A stretch of 5,528 nt of DNA. It comes from Rhodospirillales bacterium. GTDB taxonomy: Bacteria; Pseudomonadota; Alphaproteobacteria; Acetobacterales; Acetobacteraceae. Below, piece after piece: positions 1-5,413 of this stretch. The notes under the pieces were generated by a model. That model made no database searches, had not been told where the DNA came from, and saw nothing but the letters and a program-made list of their open reading frames with translations. The stretch is taken from positions 1 through 5,528 of the forward strand of contig JANXSA010000411.1 of NCBI GenBank assembly GCA_025352915.1, written 5' to 3'. Numbering within the stretch: position 1 is the first letter of the stretch; every line of letters begins with the position of its first letter. The position numbers were made by a program, and so were the translations under genes.

Positions 1-15
1 GCGTGACGGGCCAAA

Positions 16-82
16 CCCCTGGACCTTAAATATTAAGGGTCCAGGGGGCTTGGCCCCCTGGCGGGTCCGGGCAGAGCCCGGC
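16..82 (-). repeat. GC-rich palindromic repeat cluster at the hisA 3' end
   Basis: Three hairpins can be drawn. Positions 67-72 pair with 76-81 (6 bp, 3-nt loop). Positions 42-49 pair with 53-60 (8 bp, loop 50-52). Positions 16-29 pair with 33-47 (14 bp with one bulged base at 37, loop 30-32). The last two share bases 42-47, so they are mutually exclusive in a transcript. Read in the hisA direction the order is stem, ACCCGC, GC stem, GACCC, which is the same skeleton as the repeat after hslU. The hisA stop codon lies at the apex of the third hairpin. Only three T follow that hairpin on the minus strand, so it is not a canonical intrinsic terminator. A role in 3'-end formation or mRNA protection is inference. 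Confidence 0.75.
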
Positions 83-815
83 TTAACGCCCGCAACGCCT
101 CGGCAGGATCCACCCGCCCGTCATAAAGCGCCCGCCCCACGATCACCCCGTCGATCCTGCCCGCCGCCCCGGCCGCCCGGTCGCGCAGCGCCAGGATATC
201 GTCCAGCGACCCCACCCCGCCCGAGGCAATCACCGGCGTCGAGATCCGCCCGGCCAAATCCAGCGTCCGCTCCAGATTGAGCCCGCCCAGCATCCCGTCG
301 CGCGCGATATCGGTGAAGATGATCGCCGCCACCCCGGCGCCTTCGAAGTGCAACGCCAACTCCACCGCCGTCATCGCCGAGGTCTCCGCCCAGCCCTCGG
401 TGGCGACAAACCCGTCCCGCGCATCGATCCCCACCGCGATCCGCCCGGGAAACGCCCGGCACGCCTCGCGCACCAGCGCCGGATTCTTCGCCGCCGCACT
501 GCCCAGGATCACCCGGCTGATCCCCGCCTCCAGCCAGTCGGCAACGCCCGCCATATCGCGGATGCCGCCGCCCAGCTGCACCGGGATCGTCACCCGGCGA
601 AGGATCGCCCGCACCGCCGCCGCATTCACCGGCTTGCCGGCAAAAGCCCCGTTCAGGTCGACCACATGCAACCAGGCACAGCCGGCATCCTGCCAGACCC
701 GCCCCTGCGCCCCGGGATCCCCGGAATACACGGTTGCGTCGTCCATCTCCCCGCGCCGCAGCCGCACACAGGCGCCGTCCTTCAGGTCGATGGCCGGGTA
801 AAGCGTGAGCTCCAT
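33..815 (-). CDS. hisA: HisA, phosphoribosylformimino-5-aminoimidazole carboxamide ribotide (ProFAR) isomerase
   Basis: This cytoplasmic (beta/alpha)8-barrel enzyme isomerises ProFAR to PRFAR, the fourth step of histidine synthesis; HisF/HisH use the product. The 260-residue protein shows the family landmarks: YPAIDL with the first catalytic Asp at D10, VVDLNGAF near 51-58, the phosphate-binding LGGGIR (81-86) and GSAA (105-108), the second catalytic Asp at D131 in [16 protein letters not shown] (167-174), IASGGV (196-201) and VGRALY (226-231). The ATG overlaps the stop of the upstream acetyltransferase gene by one base (TGATG), so translation is probably coupled. The protein is about 15-20 residues longer than typical HisA. 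The surplus, from about residue 246 ([15 protein letters not shown]), is encoded by a palindromic repeat and ends at a TAA inside it, so it is unlikely to be part of the barrel. The HisA identification is very secure; the function of the tail is unknown. Confidence 0.97.
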   Translation of the reverse strand: MELTLYPAIDLKDGACVRLRRGEMDDATVYSGDPGAQGRVWQDAGCAWLHVVDLNGAFAGKPVNAAAVRAILRRVTIPVQLGGGIRDMAGVADWLEAGISRVILGSAAAKNPALVREACRAFPGRIAVGIDARDGFVATEGWAETSAMTAVELALHFEGAGVAAIIFTDIARDGMLGGLNLERTLDLAGRISTPVIASGGVGSLDDILALRDRAAGAAGRIDGVIVGRALYDGRVDPAEALRALSRALPGPARGPSPLDP

Positions 816-1378
816 CAGCCGATCCGCCCGCCCGCCTGCAACGCCTTGTAGTAAAAATACCCCGGCACCGTGGCCCCATCGACCCGTGCATACAGCGGAT
901 GCTCGCCCCAGCGCACATAGCCCATGCTGTCATACAGCGCGATCGCCGCCTCCTGGGTGGCCCTGACATCGAGGTTCAGCACGTGATAGCCCAGCGCCCG
1001 CGCCCCCTCCTCCACCCGCTGCATCAGGATGCGCGCGATCCCATGCCCGCGGGCATAGGGCGCGACAAAGCTGTGCATCACCTGCGCGGCAAAAGCCTGC
1101 GCCTCATTGTTGCGCGGCGGCCGCACCAGCTGCGCCGAGCCCACCAGCACCCCGTCCAGCCGCGCCCCGAACAACTCGCGCTCCGGCACCAGCAGCACCC
1201 CGCGAAAATACCGCTCCATCGCCTGCCGCCCCGGTGGGCTCACCCAGCCGAACCCGCCGCCATCGATGATCGCGGCATCCGCCGCCTCGCACAGCGACGC
1301 CAGGTCGTCGTCGTTCCATTCGGTCAGGCGCTCGACCATGATCACGGCCTCGCGATCCCGCGGCGGGCTGGCACTCAT
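815..1378 (-). CDS. GNAT-family N-acetyltransferase embedded in the his operon
   Basis: This is a single-domain acetyl-CoA-dependent acetyltransferase of unknown substrate. With the start chosen here it has 187 residues. The acetyl-CoA pyrophosphate-binding motif A is visible as ARGHGIA (residues 109-115), followed by a helix ([15 protein letters not shown]). The motif B region is [17 protein letters not shown] (138-154), with the Tyr of ALYDSMGY in the place often used as general acid. The ATG at 1376-1378 overlaps the hisH stop as ATGA and has GGAG 9 nt upstream. Two alternatives exist: an in-frame ATG at 1396, which overlaps hisH further, and an ATG at 1339 preceded by GAGG at 8 nt, giving 174 residues. 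The stop overlaps the hisA start by one base. The gene is not a known histidine-pathway step. Its place between hisH and hisA implies co-expression with the pathway; a specific role is not shown by the sequence. Confidence 0.88.
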   Translation of the reverse strand: MSASPPRDREAVIMVERLTEWNDDDLASLCEAADAAIIDGGGFGWVSPPGRQAMERYFRGVLLVPERELFGARLDGVLVGSAQLVRPPRNNEAQAFAAQVMHSFVAPYARGHGIARILMQRVEEGARALGYHVLNLDVRATQEAAIALYDSMGYVRWGEHPLYARVDGATVPGYFYYKALQAGGRIG

Positions 1379-2019
1379 CCGGCAGGACTCCAGCACAGGA
1401 AATTGGCCAGGATGCGCAGGCCCACCTCCTGGCTCTTCTCAACATGAAACTGCGTCCCGGCCCGGTTGCCGCGCGCCACCATCGCCACCACCGGCCCGCC
1501 ATACTCGGTGGTGGCGATGCACTCCTCCGCCCGCCCGCCGGCCAGCGCGTAGCTATGCACGAAATACGCATGGTCCCCCGGCACCAGCCCGTCCAGCAAC
1601 GGATGCGCCCCAGGCGTGAACACCAGCTCGTTCCACCCCATCTGCGGCAGCCGCAGCGCCGCCGGCGGGGTCATCGCGGTGATTTCGCCCTCGATCCAGC
1701 CGAATCCCGGGGTGACTTCATGCTCCAAACCACGTCGGGCCATCAACTGCATCCCGACACAAATGCCCAGGAACGGCACCCCCGCATCCGTCGCCCGCTC
1801 CACCGCCGCGCGCAATCCGCCAATCCCCGACAACCCGCGCGCGCAATCCGCAAACGCCCCCTGTCCCGGCAACACGATCCGGTCCGCCGCCGCCACCACG
1901 AGGGGATCAGCCGTGATCGAAACCTCCGCCGCCAACCCCAACCGCGACGCCGCCAACGCCAGCGCCCGCGACGCCGACGCCAGGTTCCCGCTGCCGTAAT
2001 CCACCACGACGACCTTCAC
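1375..2019 (-). CDS. hisH: HisH, glutamine amidotransferase subunit of imidazole glycerol phosphate synthase
   Basis: HisH hydrolyses glutamine and channels ammonia to HisF, which converts PRFAR to imidazole glycerol phosphate and AICAR. The protein has 214 residues, a normal length for this class I amidotransferase. It shows VDYGSGNL (6-13), the oxyanion-strand motif LPGQGAF (50-56), the nucleophile elbow GICVGMQ with Cys87, MGWN (127-130), YFVHSY (152-157) and the remaining catalytic pair in QFHVEKS (His192, Glu194). The usual proline of the QFHPEKS motif is valine here. The start codon is GTG and overlaps the upstream stop as GTGA. A run of ten G on the coding strand ends 7 nt before it and may partly serve as the ribosome site. 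Its partner hisF is not in the window and is expected to the left of hisA. Confidence 0.97.
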   Translation of the reverse strand: MKVVVVDYGSGNLASASRALALAASRLGLAAEVSITADPLVVAAADRIVLPGQGAFADCARGLSGIGGLRAAVERATDAGVPFLGICVGMQLMARRGLEHEVTPGFGWIEGEITAMTPPAALRLPQMGWNELVFTPGAHPLLDGLVPGDHAYFVHSYALAGGRAEECIATTEYGGPVVAMVARGNRAGTQFHVEKSQEVGLRILANFLCWSPAG

Positions 2020-2411
2020 GCCGCCACCCCCCCCCCGGCAGCAACTGGGCGCGGCAGGTCGCCCGCCCCCAGCGAAGGATGAAACCGCAGCAACCGCGCC
2101 AAAGCCTCCTCCTCATTGCCCGCCACCACCACATGATCCAGCCGAAACCCCCGCCGCGCCAACGCCCAACGCCGCAAATCCCGCCCCGCCAGCCCGCCAA
2201 ACCACGCCAACCCAACCCCCACCACCGGCAACATCGCCTCAGGCGTCAGCACCCAAGCCGCCACCCACGCACACCCCAGCAACACCGCCGGAATCCAAGC
2301 CCCAACCGCCAGCAACCACACCGGCCCGAACACCATCGCGCCGAGGTTGAACCGCTCCGCCACCAGCACCACCGGCGCCCCGTCCCGCACATGCACCGAC
2401 CAGCTGGTCAA
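2016..2411 (-). CDS. DUF2628-type small membrane protein between hisB and hisH
   Basis: This is a predicted inner-membrane protein of 131 residues with unknown function. It resembles the DUF2628 family: a short WSVHV start, a hydrophobic core beginning with the [14 protein letters not shown] signature (21-34), and an amphipathic, arginine-rich segment [14 protein letters not shown] (76-89). Two membrane segments are likely, at about 24-46 and 49-73. The rest is probably cytoplasmic. The chosen start is a TTG that overlaps the hisB stop as TTGA, with an AAGGGGG Shine-Dalgarno about 4-5 nt upstream. There is no early ATG; the first internal Met (residue 26) lies inside the first hydrophobic segment. 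The C-terminus contains GGG encoded by a G10 tract. From memory, DUF2628 genes occur near histidine genes in other alphaproteobacteria, but no biochemical role is known to me. Family assignment is moderately sure; the gene call is good. Confidence 0.8.
   Translation of the reverse strand: MTSWSVHVRDGAPVVLVAERFNLGAMVFGPVWLLAVGAWIPAVLLGCAWVAAWVLTPEAMLPVVGVGLAWFGGLAGRDLRRWALARRGFRLDHVVVAGNEEEALARLLRFHPSLGAGDLPRPVAAGGGVAA
2027..2036 (-). repeat. Ten-base homopolymer tract (G on the coding strand) before hisH
   Basis: Ten consecutive C on the plus strand give G10 on the coding strand. The tract spans the GGG codons near the end of the DUF2628-type gene and stops 7 nt upstream of the hisH GTG. Runs this long are prone to polymerase slippage and to sequencing error. 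A one-base change would alter only the last residues and the stop of the upstream gene, but it would also break the 4-nt stop/start overlap with hisH. Whether this varies in nature is not known. Confidence 0.9.
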
Positions 2412-2998
2412 AGCGCCCCCTTCGTAGACGGAATCGCATCCCCCACCCTGGGATCAAGCTCCACCGCCATCCGCAACGCCCGCGCCAGCGCCTTAAAACA
2501 CCCCTCGGCCACATGATGCGCGTTCGTCCCCGCCTTCTGCGTCACATGCAGCGTCACCCCCGCATTCATCGCGAACGCCCGGAAGAACTCCTCGAACAAC
2601 TCGGTATCCATCTCCCCAACCTTGTCGCGCTCAAACCGCACCGACCAGGCCAAAAACGGCCGCCCCGAAATATCGATCGCCGCCTCAACCAGTGCCTCGT
2701 CCATCGGCACCAGCGCCTGCCCAAACCGCCGTATTCCGCGCTTATCCCCCAACGCCTGGGCAAAAGCGCGCCCCAGCACAATCCCCACATCCTCCGCCGT
2801 ATGGTGGAAATCGATATGCAGGTCGCCCTTCGCCGCCACCGTCAAATCAAACAGCGCATGCCGCGTCAGCGCCGTCAGCATATGGTCCAAAAACCCGATC
2901 CCGGTGCCAATCTCCCCCCGCCCGGACCCATCCAGGTCCAGGCTCAGCGAGATGTCGGTCTCGGACGTCGTGCGCGTCAGGCGTGCTATGCGGGACAT
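2408..2998 (-). CDS. hisB: HisB, imidazoleglycerol-phosphate dehydratase (monofunctional)
   Basis: This cytoplasmic Mn-dependent enzyme dehydrates imidazole glycerol phosphate to imidazole-acetol phosphate. The 196-residue length matches the monofunctional family; there is no histidinol-phosphatase domain as in E. coli. Metal and substrate motifs are all present: GFLDHML (35-41), DFHHTAED (63-70), the [10 protein letters not shown] segment (100-109), SGRPFL (111-116), [11 protein letters not shown] (133-143) and the second metal site TNAHHVAE (158-165). Two similar halves, each with an HH-xx-E motif, reflect the known internal duplication. The ATG is preceded by TAAGGGA, a good Shine-Dalgarno about 6 nt away. 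It is the first gene of the operon and is transcribed divergently from hslV. Its stop overlaps the TTG of the next gene. Confidence 0.97.
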   Translation of the reverse strand: MSRIARLTRTTSETDISLSLDLDGSGRGEIGTGIGFLDHMLTALTRHALFDLTVAAKGDLHIDFHHTAEDVGIVLGRAFAQALGDKRGIRRFGQALVPMDEALVEAAIDISGRPFLAWSVRFERDKVGEMDTELFEEFFRAFAMNAGVTLHVTQKAGTNAHHVAEGCFKALARALRMAVELDPRVGDAIPSTKGAL

Positions 2999-3085
2999 GC
3001 CCGTCCCTTAGCGCCAACGCCGCCCCCCCGCAATTCCCGCCTAGCAACTTGCTCTCCAGCCCCACCTGCCCCATCTACCGCCATC
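2999..3085. promoter_or_regulatory. Divergent hisB/hslV intergenic region
   Basis: The 87 bp between the two divergent start codons must hold promoters for both operons unless transcription enters from elsewhere. On the minus strand the hisB Shine-Dalgarno is clear just before its ATG. On the plus strand the last 25 bases before hslV are pyrimidine-rich and have no Shine-Dalgarno. A weak sigma70-like pair for hslV could be TTGCTC (3049-3054) and CATCTA (3072-3077), 17 bp apart. Both hexamers match the consensus poorly, and the implied transcript start would fall almost on the ATG. No his leader peptide, histidine codon run, or heat-shock (sigma32) element could be recognised. Confidence 0.4.
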
Positions 3086-3649
3086 ATGCAGCACACCCCA
3101 CACGACCCCGTCGGCTGGCACGGCACCACCATCCTCTGCGTCCGCCGCGGCCCCCAGGTCGCCATGGCCGGCGACGGCCAGGTCAGCCTCGGCAACACCG
3201 TCATCAAAGGCAACGCCCGCAAAGTCCGCCGCATCGGCGCATCCGGCACCGTCATCGCAGGCTTCGCCGGCGCCACCGCCGACGCCTTCACCCTCCTCGA
3301 ACGCCTCGAAGCCAAGCTCGAACGCTTCCCCAACCAGCTCGAACGCGCCTGCGTCGAACTCGCCAAGGACTGGCGCACCGACCGATACCTCCGCCGCCTC
3401 GAAGCCATGATGACGGTCGCCGACAGCACCCGATCCTTCACCCTCACCGGCAACGGCGATGTCCTCGAACCCGAAGACGGCGTCATCGCCATCGGCTCCG
3501 GCGGCAACTTCGCCCTCGCCGCCGCCCGCGCCCTCATGACCATCGAAAACCTCTCCGCCGAAGAAATCGCCCGCCGCGCCATGAAAATCGCCGCCGATAT
3601 CTGCGTCTACACCAACCACAGCCTGATCGTCGAAACCATCAATGAATAA
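3086..3649 (+). CDS. hslV: HslV (ClpQ), ATP-dependent protease peptidase subunit
   Basis: HslV is the proteasome-beta-like N-terminal-nucleophile peptidase that forms a double hexamer and degrades proteins unfolded by HslU. It has 187 residues. The nucleophile is Thr14 in WHGTTIL; residues 1-13 (starting MQHTPHD) form a short propeptide. Such propeptides are usual for alphaproteobacterial HslV, whereas E. coli HslV loses only Met. Other family marks are [11 protein letters not shown] with Asp30 (equivalent to E. coli D17), NARKVRRI with Lys46 (E. coli K33), [13 protein letters not shown] (58-70), [10 protein letters not shown] (91-100), TGNGDV (121-126), IAIGSGG (134-140) and CVYTNH (173-178). 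The frame is open far upstream, but that part overlaps hisB on the other strand and is low-complexity. ATG 3086 is the only sensible start because the next Met lies beyond the catalytic Thr. No Shine-Dalgarno is visible, so leaderless or weakly initiated translation is possible. Confidence 0.97.
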   Translation: MQHTPHDPVGWHGTTILCVRRGPQVAMAGDGQVSLGNTVIKGNARKVRRIGASGTVIAGFAGATADAFTLLERLEAKLERFPNQLERACVELAKDWRTDRYLRRLEAMMTVADSTRSFTLTGNGDVLEPEDGVIAIGSGGNFALAAARALMTIENLSAEEIARRAMKIAADICVYTNHSLIVETINE

Positions 3650-3696
3650 AAAGAACTTCTTTTTTGAAAAAAAGAAGCAAAAAACTTTTATCCATT
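3650..3696. repeat. AT-rich hairpin-forming spacer between hslV and hslU
   Basis: The spacer to hslU (3650-3706) has about 26% GC by hand count, against roughly 70% in the flanking genes. Positions 3656-3664 pair with 3669-3677 (9 bp, 4-nt loop 3665-3668), mostly A-T. The stem is followed by a C and an A6 run, and later by CTTTT. On the plus strand there is no U run directly after the stem, so it is not a standard terminator. It may be an RNA processing or attenuation site that sets the HslV:HslU ratio, or a copy of a dispersed intergenic repeat. The hslU Shine-Dalgarno lies outside the stem. Confidence 0.7.
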
Positions 3697-3706
3697 AGGA
3701 TTCACC

Positions 3707-5017
3707 ATGGACGCGCCCACCTATTCGCCCCGCGAGATTGTCTCCGAGCTGGATCGCTTCATTGTCGGCCAGAACGACGCCAAACGTGCGGTCGCCATCG
3801 CCATGCGCAACCGCTGGCGCCGCCAGCAACTCCCCGAAGCCATGCGCGAAGAAGTCGTCCCCAAAAACATCCTGATGATCGGGCCCACCGGCTGCGGCAA
3901 AACCGAAATCGCCCGCCGCCTGGCCAAACTCGCCCAAGCCCCCTTCCTCAAAGTCGAAGCCACCAAATTCACCGAAGTCGGCTATGTCGGCCGCGACGTC
4001 GACAGCATCATCCGCGACCTCGTCGAAGCCTCCATCACCATGCTCCGCGACAGCCGCCGCCGCGACGTCCAGGCCAAAGCCGAACTCGCCGCCGAAGACC
4101 GCCTCATCACCGCGCTGACCGGCGAACAAGCCAGCGCCGAAACCCGCTCCAAATTCCGCAAAATGCTCCGCAGCGGCGACCTCGAAGACCGCGAAATCGA
4201 ACTGAACCTCACCGACCCCAACCCCGCCCCCCAGTTCGACATGCCCGGCATGCCCCCCGGCCAGGCCATCAACCTCGGCGAAATGATGAAAGGCATGTTC
4301 GGCAACCGCCCCACCCCCCGCAAACTCACCATCGCCGCCGCCCGCGAAGCCCTGCACCGCGAAGAAGCCGACAAACTCCTGGACTCCGACCGCCTCGCCC
4401 GCGACGCCGTCGCCCACGCCGAAGCCAACGGCATCGTCTTCCTCGACGAAATCGACAAAATCGCCCGCAGCAGCGACAGCATCGCCCGCGGCGGCGACGT
4501 CTCCCGCGAAGGCGTCCAGCGCGACCTCCTGCCCCTCATCGAAGGCACCACCGTCACCACCAAGCACGGCCCAGTCAAAACCGACCACATCCTGTTCATC
4601 GCCAGCGGCGCCTTCCACCTCTCCAAACCCTCGGACCTCCTACCCGAACTCCAAGGCCGCCTGCCCATCCGCGTCGAACTCGCCCCCCTCTCGCGCGACG
4701 ACCTCCGCCGCATCCTCACCGAACCCGAACACAGCCTGATCAAACAATACCGCGCCCTCATCGGCACCGAAGGCCTGGACCTCACCTTCGCCGAAGACGC
4801 CATCGACGCCCTCGCCGACCTCGCGGCGGACATCAACGACCGCATCGAAAACATCGGCGCCCGCCGCCTGCACACCGTCCTCGAACGCCTCCTCGAAGAA
4901 ATCAGTTTTTCGGCAAGCGACCGCAGCGGCCAATCCGTCACCGTCGACGCCGCCTACGTCCGCGAAAAAGTCGCCCCGCTGGCGCAAAAAGGCGACCTCA
5001 GCCGCTTCATCCTGTAG
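3707..5017 (+). CDS. hslU: HslU (ClpY), AAA+ ATPase/unfoldase subunit of the HslVU protease
   Basis: This hexameric AAA+ unfoldase recognises substrates, unfolds them by ATP hydrolysis, threads them into HslV and allosterically activates it. It has 436 residues, normal for the family. Visible elements in order are: [16 protein letters not shown] at the N-terminus (7-22), Walker A GPTGCGKT (59-66), the pore loop GYVG (92-95) within the [11 protein letters not shown] signature, the inserted I domain at roughly 110-235, Walker B VFLDEID (244-250), [17 protein letters not shown] (264-280), IASGAFH (298-304), the [12 protein letters not shown] box (314-325) containing the likely arginine finger, and sensor-2 IGARRLHT (383-390). 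The C-terminal tail DLSRFIL is the known HslV-docking peptide and is intact. ATG 3707 is set by an AGGA Shine-Dalgarno at 3697-3700, 6 nt away. It is co-directional with hslV, 57 nt downstream. Confidence is very high. Confidence 0.98.
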   Translation: MDAPTYSPREIVSELDRFIVGQNDAKRAVAIAMRNRWRRQQLPEAMREEVVPKNILMIGPTGCGKTEIARRLAKLAQAPFLKVEATKFTEVGYVGRDVDSIIRDLVEASITMLRDSRRRDVQAKAELAAEDRLITALTGEQASAETRSKFRKMLRSGDLEDREIELNLTDPNPAPQFDMPGMPPGQAINLGEMMKGMFGNRPTPRKLTIAAAREALHREEADKLLDSDRLARDAVAHAEANGIVFLDEIDKIARSSDSIARGGDVSREGVQRDLLPLIEGTTVTTKHGPVKTDHILFIASGAFHLSKPSDLLPELQGRLPIRVELAPLSRDDLRRILTEPEHSLIKQYRALIGTEGLDLTFAEDAIDALADLAADINDRIENIGARRLHTVLERLLEEISFSASDRSGQSVTVDAAYVREKVAPLAQKGDLSRFIL

Positions 5018-5020
5018 CCA

Positions 5021-5072
5021 AGAAGGGCGAGGGCGCTGCCCTTAACCCGCTGGGGCGTCGCCCCAGACCCCA
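5021..5072 (+). repeat. GC-rich palindromic repeat immediately after hslU
   Basis: It begins 4 nt after the hslU stop. Positions 5023-5028 pair with 5038-5043 (6 bp; an alternative 5-bp stem is 5030-5034 with 5038-5042). Positions 5050-5056 pair with 5060-5066 (7 bp, loop GTC). Between the stems is ACCCGC (5045-5050), and after the second stem GACCC (5066-5070). The same order and the same two short motifs occur in the repeat after hisA, in the same orientation relative to the gene it follows. No U run follows, so rho-independent termination of the classical kind is not supported. Transcript 3'-end stabilisation or termination assistance is inference. Confidence 0.75.
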
Positions 5073-5413
5073 TCCCCTCGTAGGGTGCAATGCCCTTCGC
5101 ATTGCACCACCTCATCTCCCGTCGGCGCGAAATGGTCACTCAGACTTATCAGGCTCCAAGAACTGAGCTTGGTAGCAAACTCGAGAGTCTCGGGATGACT
5201 GCGCCAGCCAAGCAGCCGCGCATGGCCAACCTCGAGCAACGTCGAAATCGCATTTCGAAATGTCGCCATCGGTTCCTCCGTGACGAGAAATTCCTTACGC
5301 AAGAAGCGCTCGCCCCGCCTGTCCTGCCAGCAGCATATCCAGAGATTCCATGTCGGAACCTCCTCTTGGGCGACGTACAACTGCATAATACCAACCCGCT
5401 CAAAGACTGACAC
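5042..5413 (-). CDS. Hypothetical protein, start uncertain, low-GC region
   Basis: I do not recognise this protein. The full frame, from a GTG at 5413 with GGAG 7 nt upstream, gives 123 residues and overlaps the transposase 3' end by 14 nt. The first 48 residues are rich in Trp, Cys and Arg (for example WNLWICCW) and may be out of frame. A more convincing start is the ATG at 5269 (MATFRNAIST), which has a GGAGG Shine-Dalgarno 5 nt away and gives 75 residues. No signal peptide, membrane segment or known motif is seen. The last 20 or so residues (CEGHCTLRGDGVWGDAPAG) are encoded by the palindromic repeats after hslU, as at the hisA C-terminus, so the natural gene end may have been lost or replaced. 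It could be a truncated remnant beside the insertion sequence or a non-coding frame. Confidence 0.35.
   Translation of the reverse strand: MSVFERVGIMQLYVAQEEVPTWNLWICCWQDRRGERFLRKEFLVTEEPMATFRNAISTLLEVGHARLLGWRSHPETLEFATKLSSWSLISLSDHFAPTGDEVVQCEGHCTLRGDGVWGDAPAG
5084..5108. repeat. Perfect 10-bp hairpin, independent palindrome
   Basis: Positions 5084-5093 (GGTGCAATGC) are perfectly complementary to 5099-5108, with a 5-nt loop CCTTC. It is preceded by GTAG. Its sequence is unrelated to the two GC repeats and it marks the transition from the hslU 3' region to the lower-GC segment. From memory it resembles widespread extragenic palindromes beginning GTAGGGTGC. It could also act as a bidirectional terminator, although no T run flanks it closely. 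Confidence 0.7.
5270..5279 (-). promoter_or_regulatory. Strong Shine-Dalgarno favouring the internal ATG at 5269
   Basis: On the minus strand GGAGG (5275-5279) is followed by AACCG and then ATG at 5269-5267. A full GGAGG with a 5-nt spacer is the best ribosome site in this region. It supports translation beginning at residue 49 of the longer frame, giving a 75-residue product. Confidence 0.5.
5295..5351 (-). CDS. 18-codon small ORF with a strong Shine-Dalgarno
   Basis: On the minus strand GAGGAGG (5359-5365) lies 7 nt before an ATG that opens an 18-residue frame (MESLDMLLAGQAGRALLA) ending in TAA. Its stop is about 25 nt before the ATG at 5269, which has its own GGAGG. It lies in a different frame from the longer hypothetical ORF that covers it. 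The peptide begins like the N-terminus of an ordinary soluble protein and ends abruptly, so it may be a leader peptide, a genuine small gene, or the 5' stub of a gene broken by a frameshift. Nothing identifies a function. Confidence 0.3.
   Translation of the reverse strand: MESLDMLLAGQAGRALLA

Noticed and set aside
16..47. Canonical rho-independent terminator for the his operon
   Set aside because: The stem is strong but only three T follow on the minus strand, the stop codon lies inside it, and hisF is expected downstream, so termination here is doubtful.
121..969. 282-codon minus-strand frame across hisA and the GNAT gene
   Set aside because: Low-complexity Gly/Arg/Ala product in a shadow frame of two well-supported genes.
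2079..2516. 145-codon plus-strand frame opposite the DUF2628-type gene
   Set aside because: Pro/Arg/His/Gln-rich shadow with no motif; the minus-strand frame has coherent membrane-protein features and operon overlaps.
2513..3085. Upstream extension of the hslV frame to an ATG at 2513
   Set aside because: It lies antisense to hisB, is Arg/Pro/His-rich, and would put about 190 extra residues before the HslV propeptide.
2999..3085. Histidine attenuator or riboswitch before hisB
   Set aside because: The region is only 87 bp, has no run of histidine codons, and shows no terminator/antiterminator pair.
3664..5166. 500-codon open frame on the plus strand overlapping hslU
   Set aside because: The product is almost entirely Arg, Pro and His, typical of an out-of-frame reading of GC-rich coding DNA, and it overlaps the unmistakable HslU frame.
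5090..5410. 106-codon plus-strand frame in the low-GC segment
   Set aside because: It starts inside a hairpin without a Shine-Dalgarno, shows no recognisable motif, and the minus strand has better ribosome sites.
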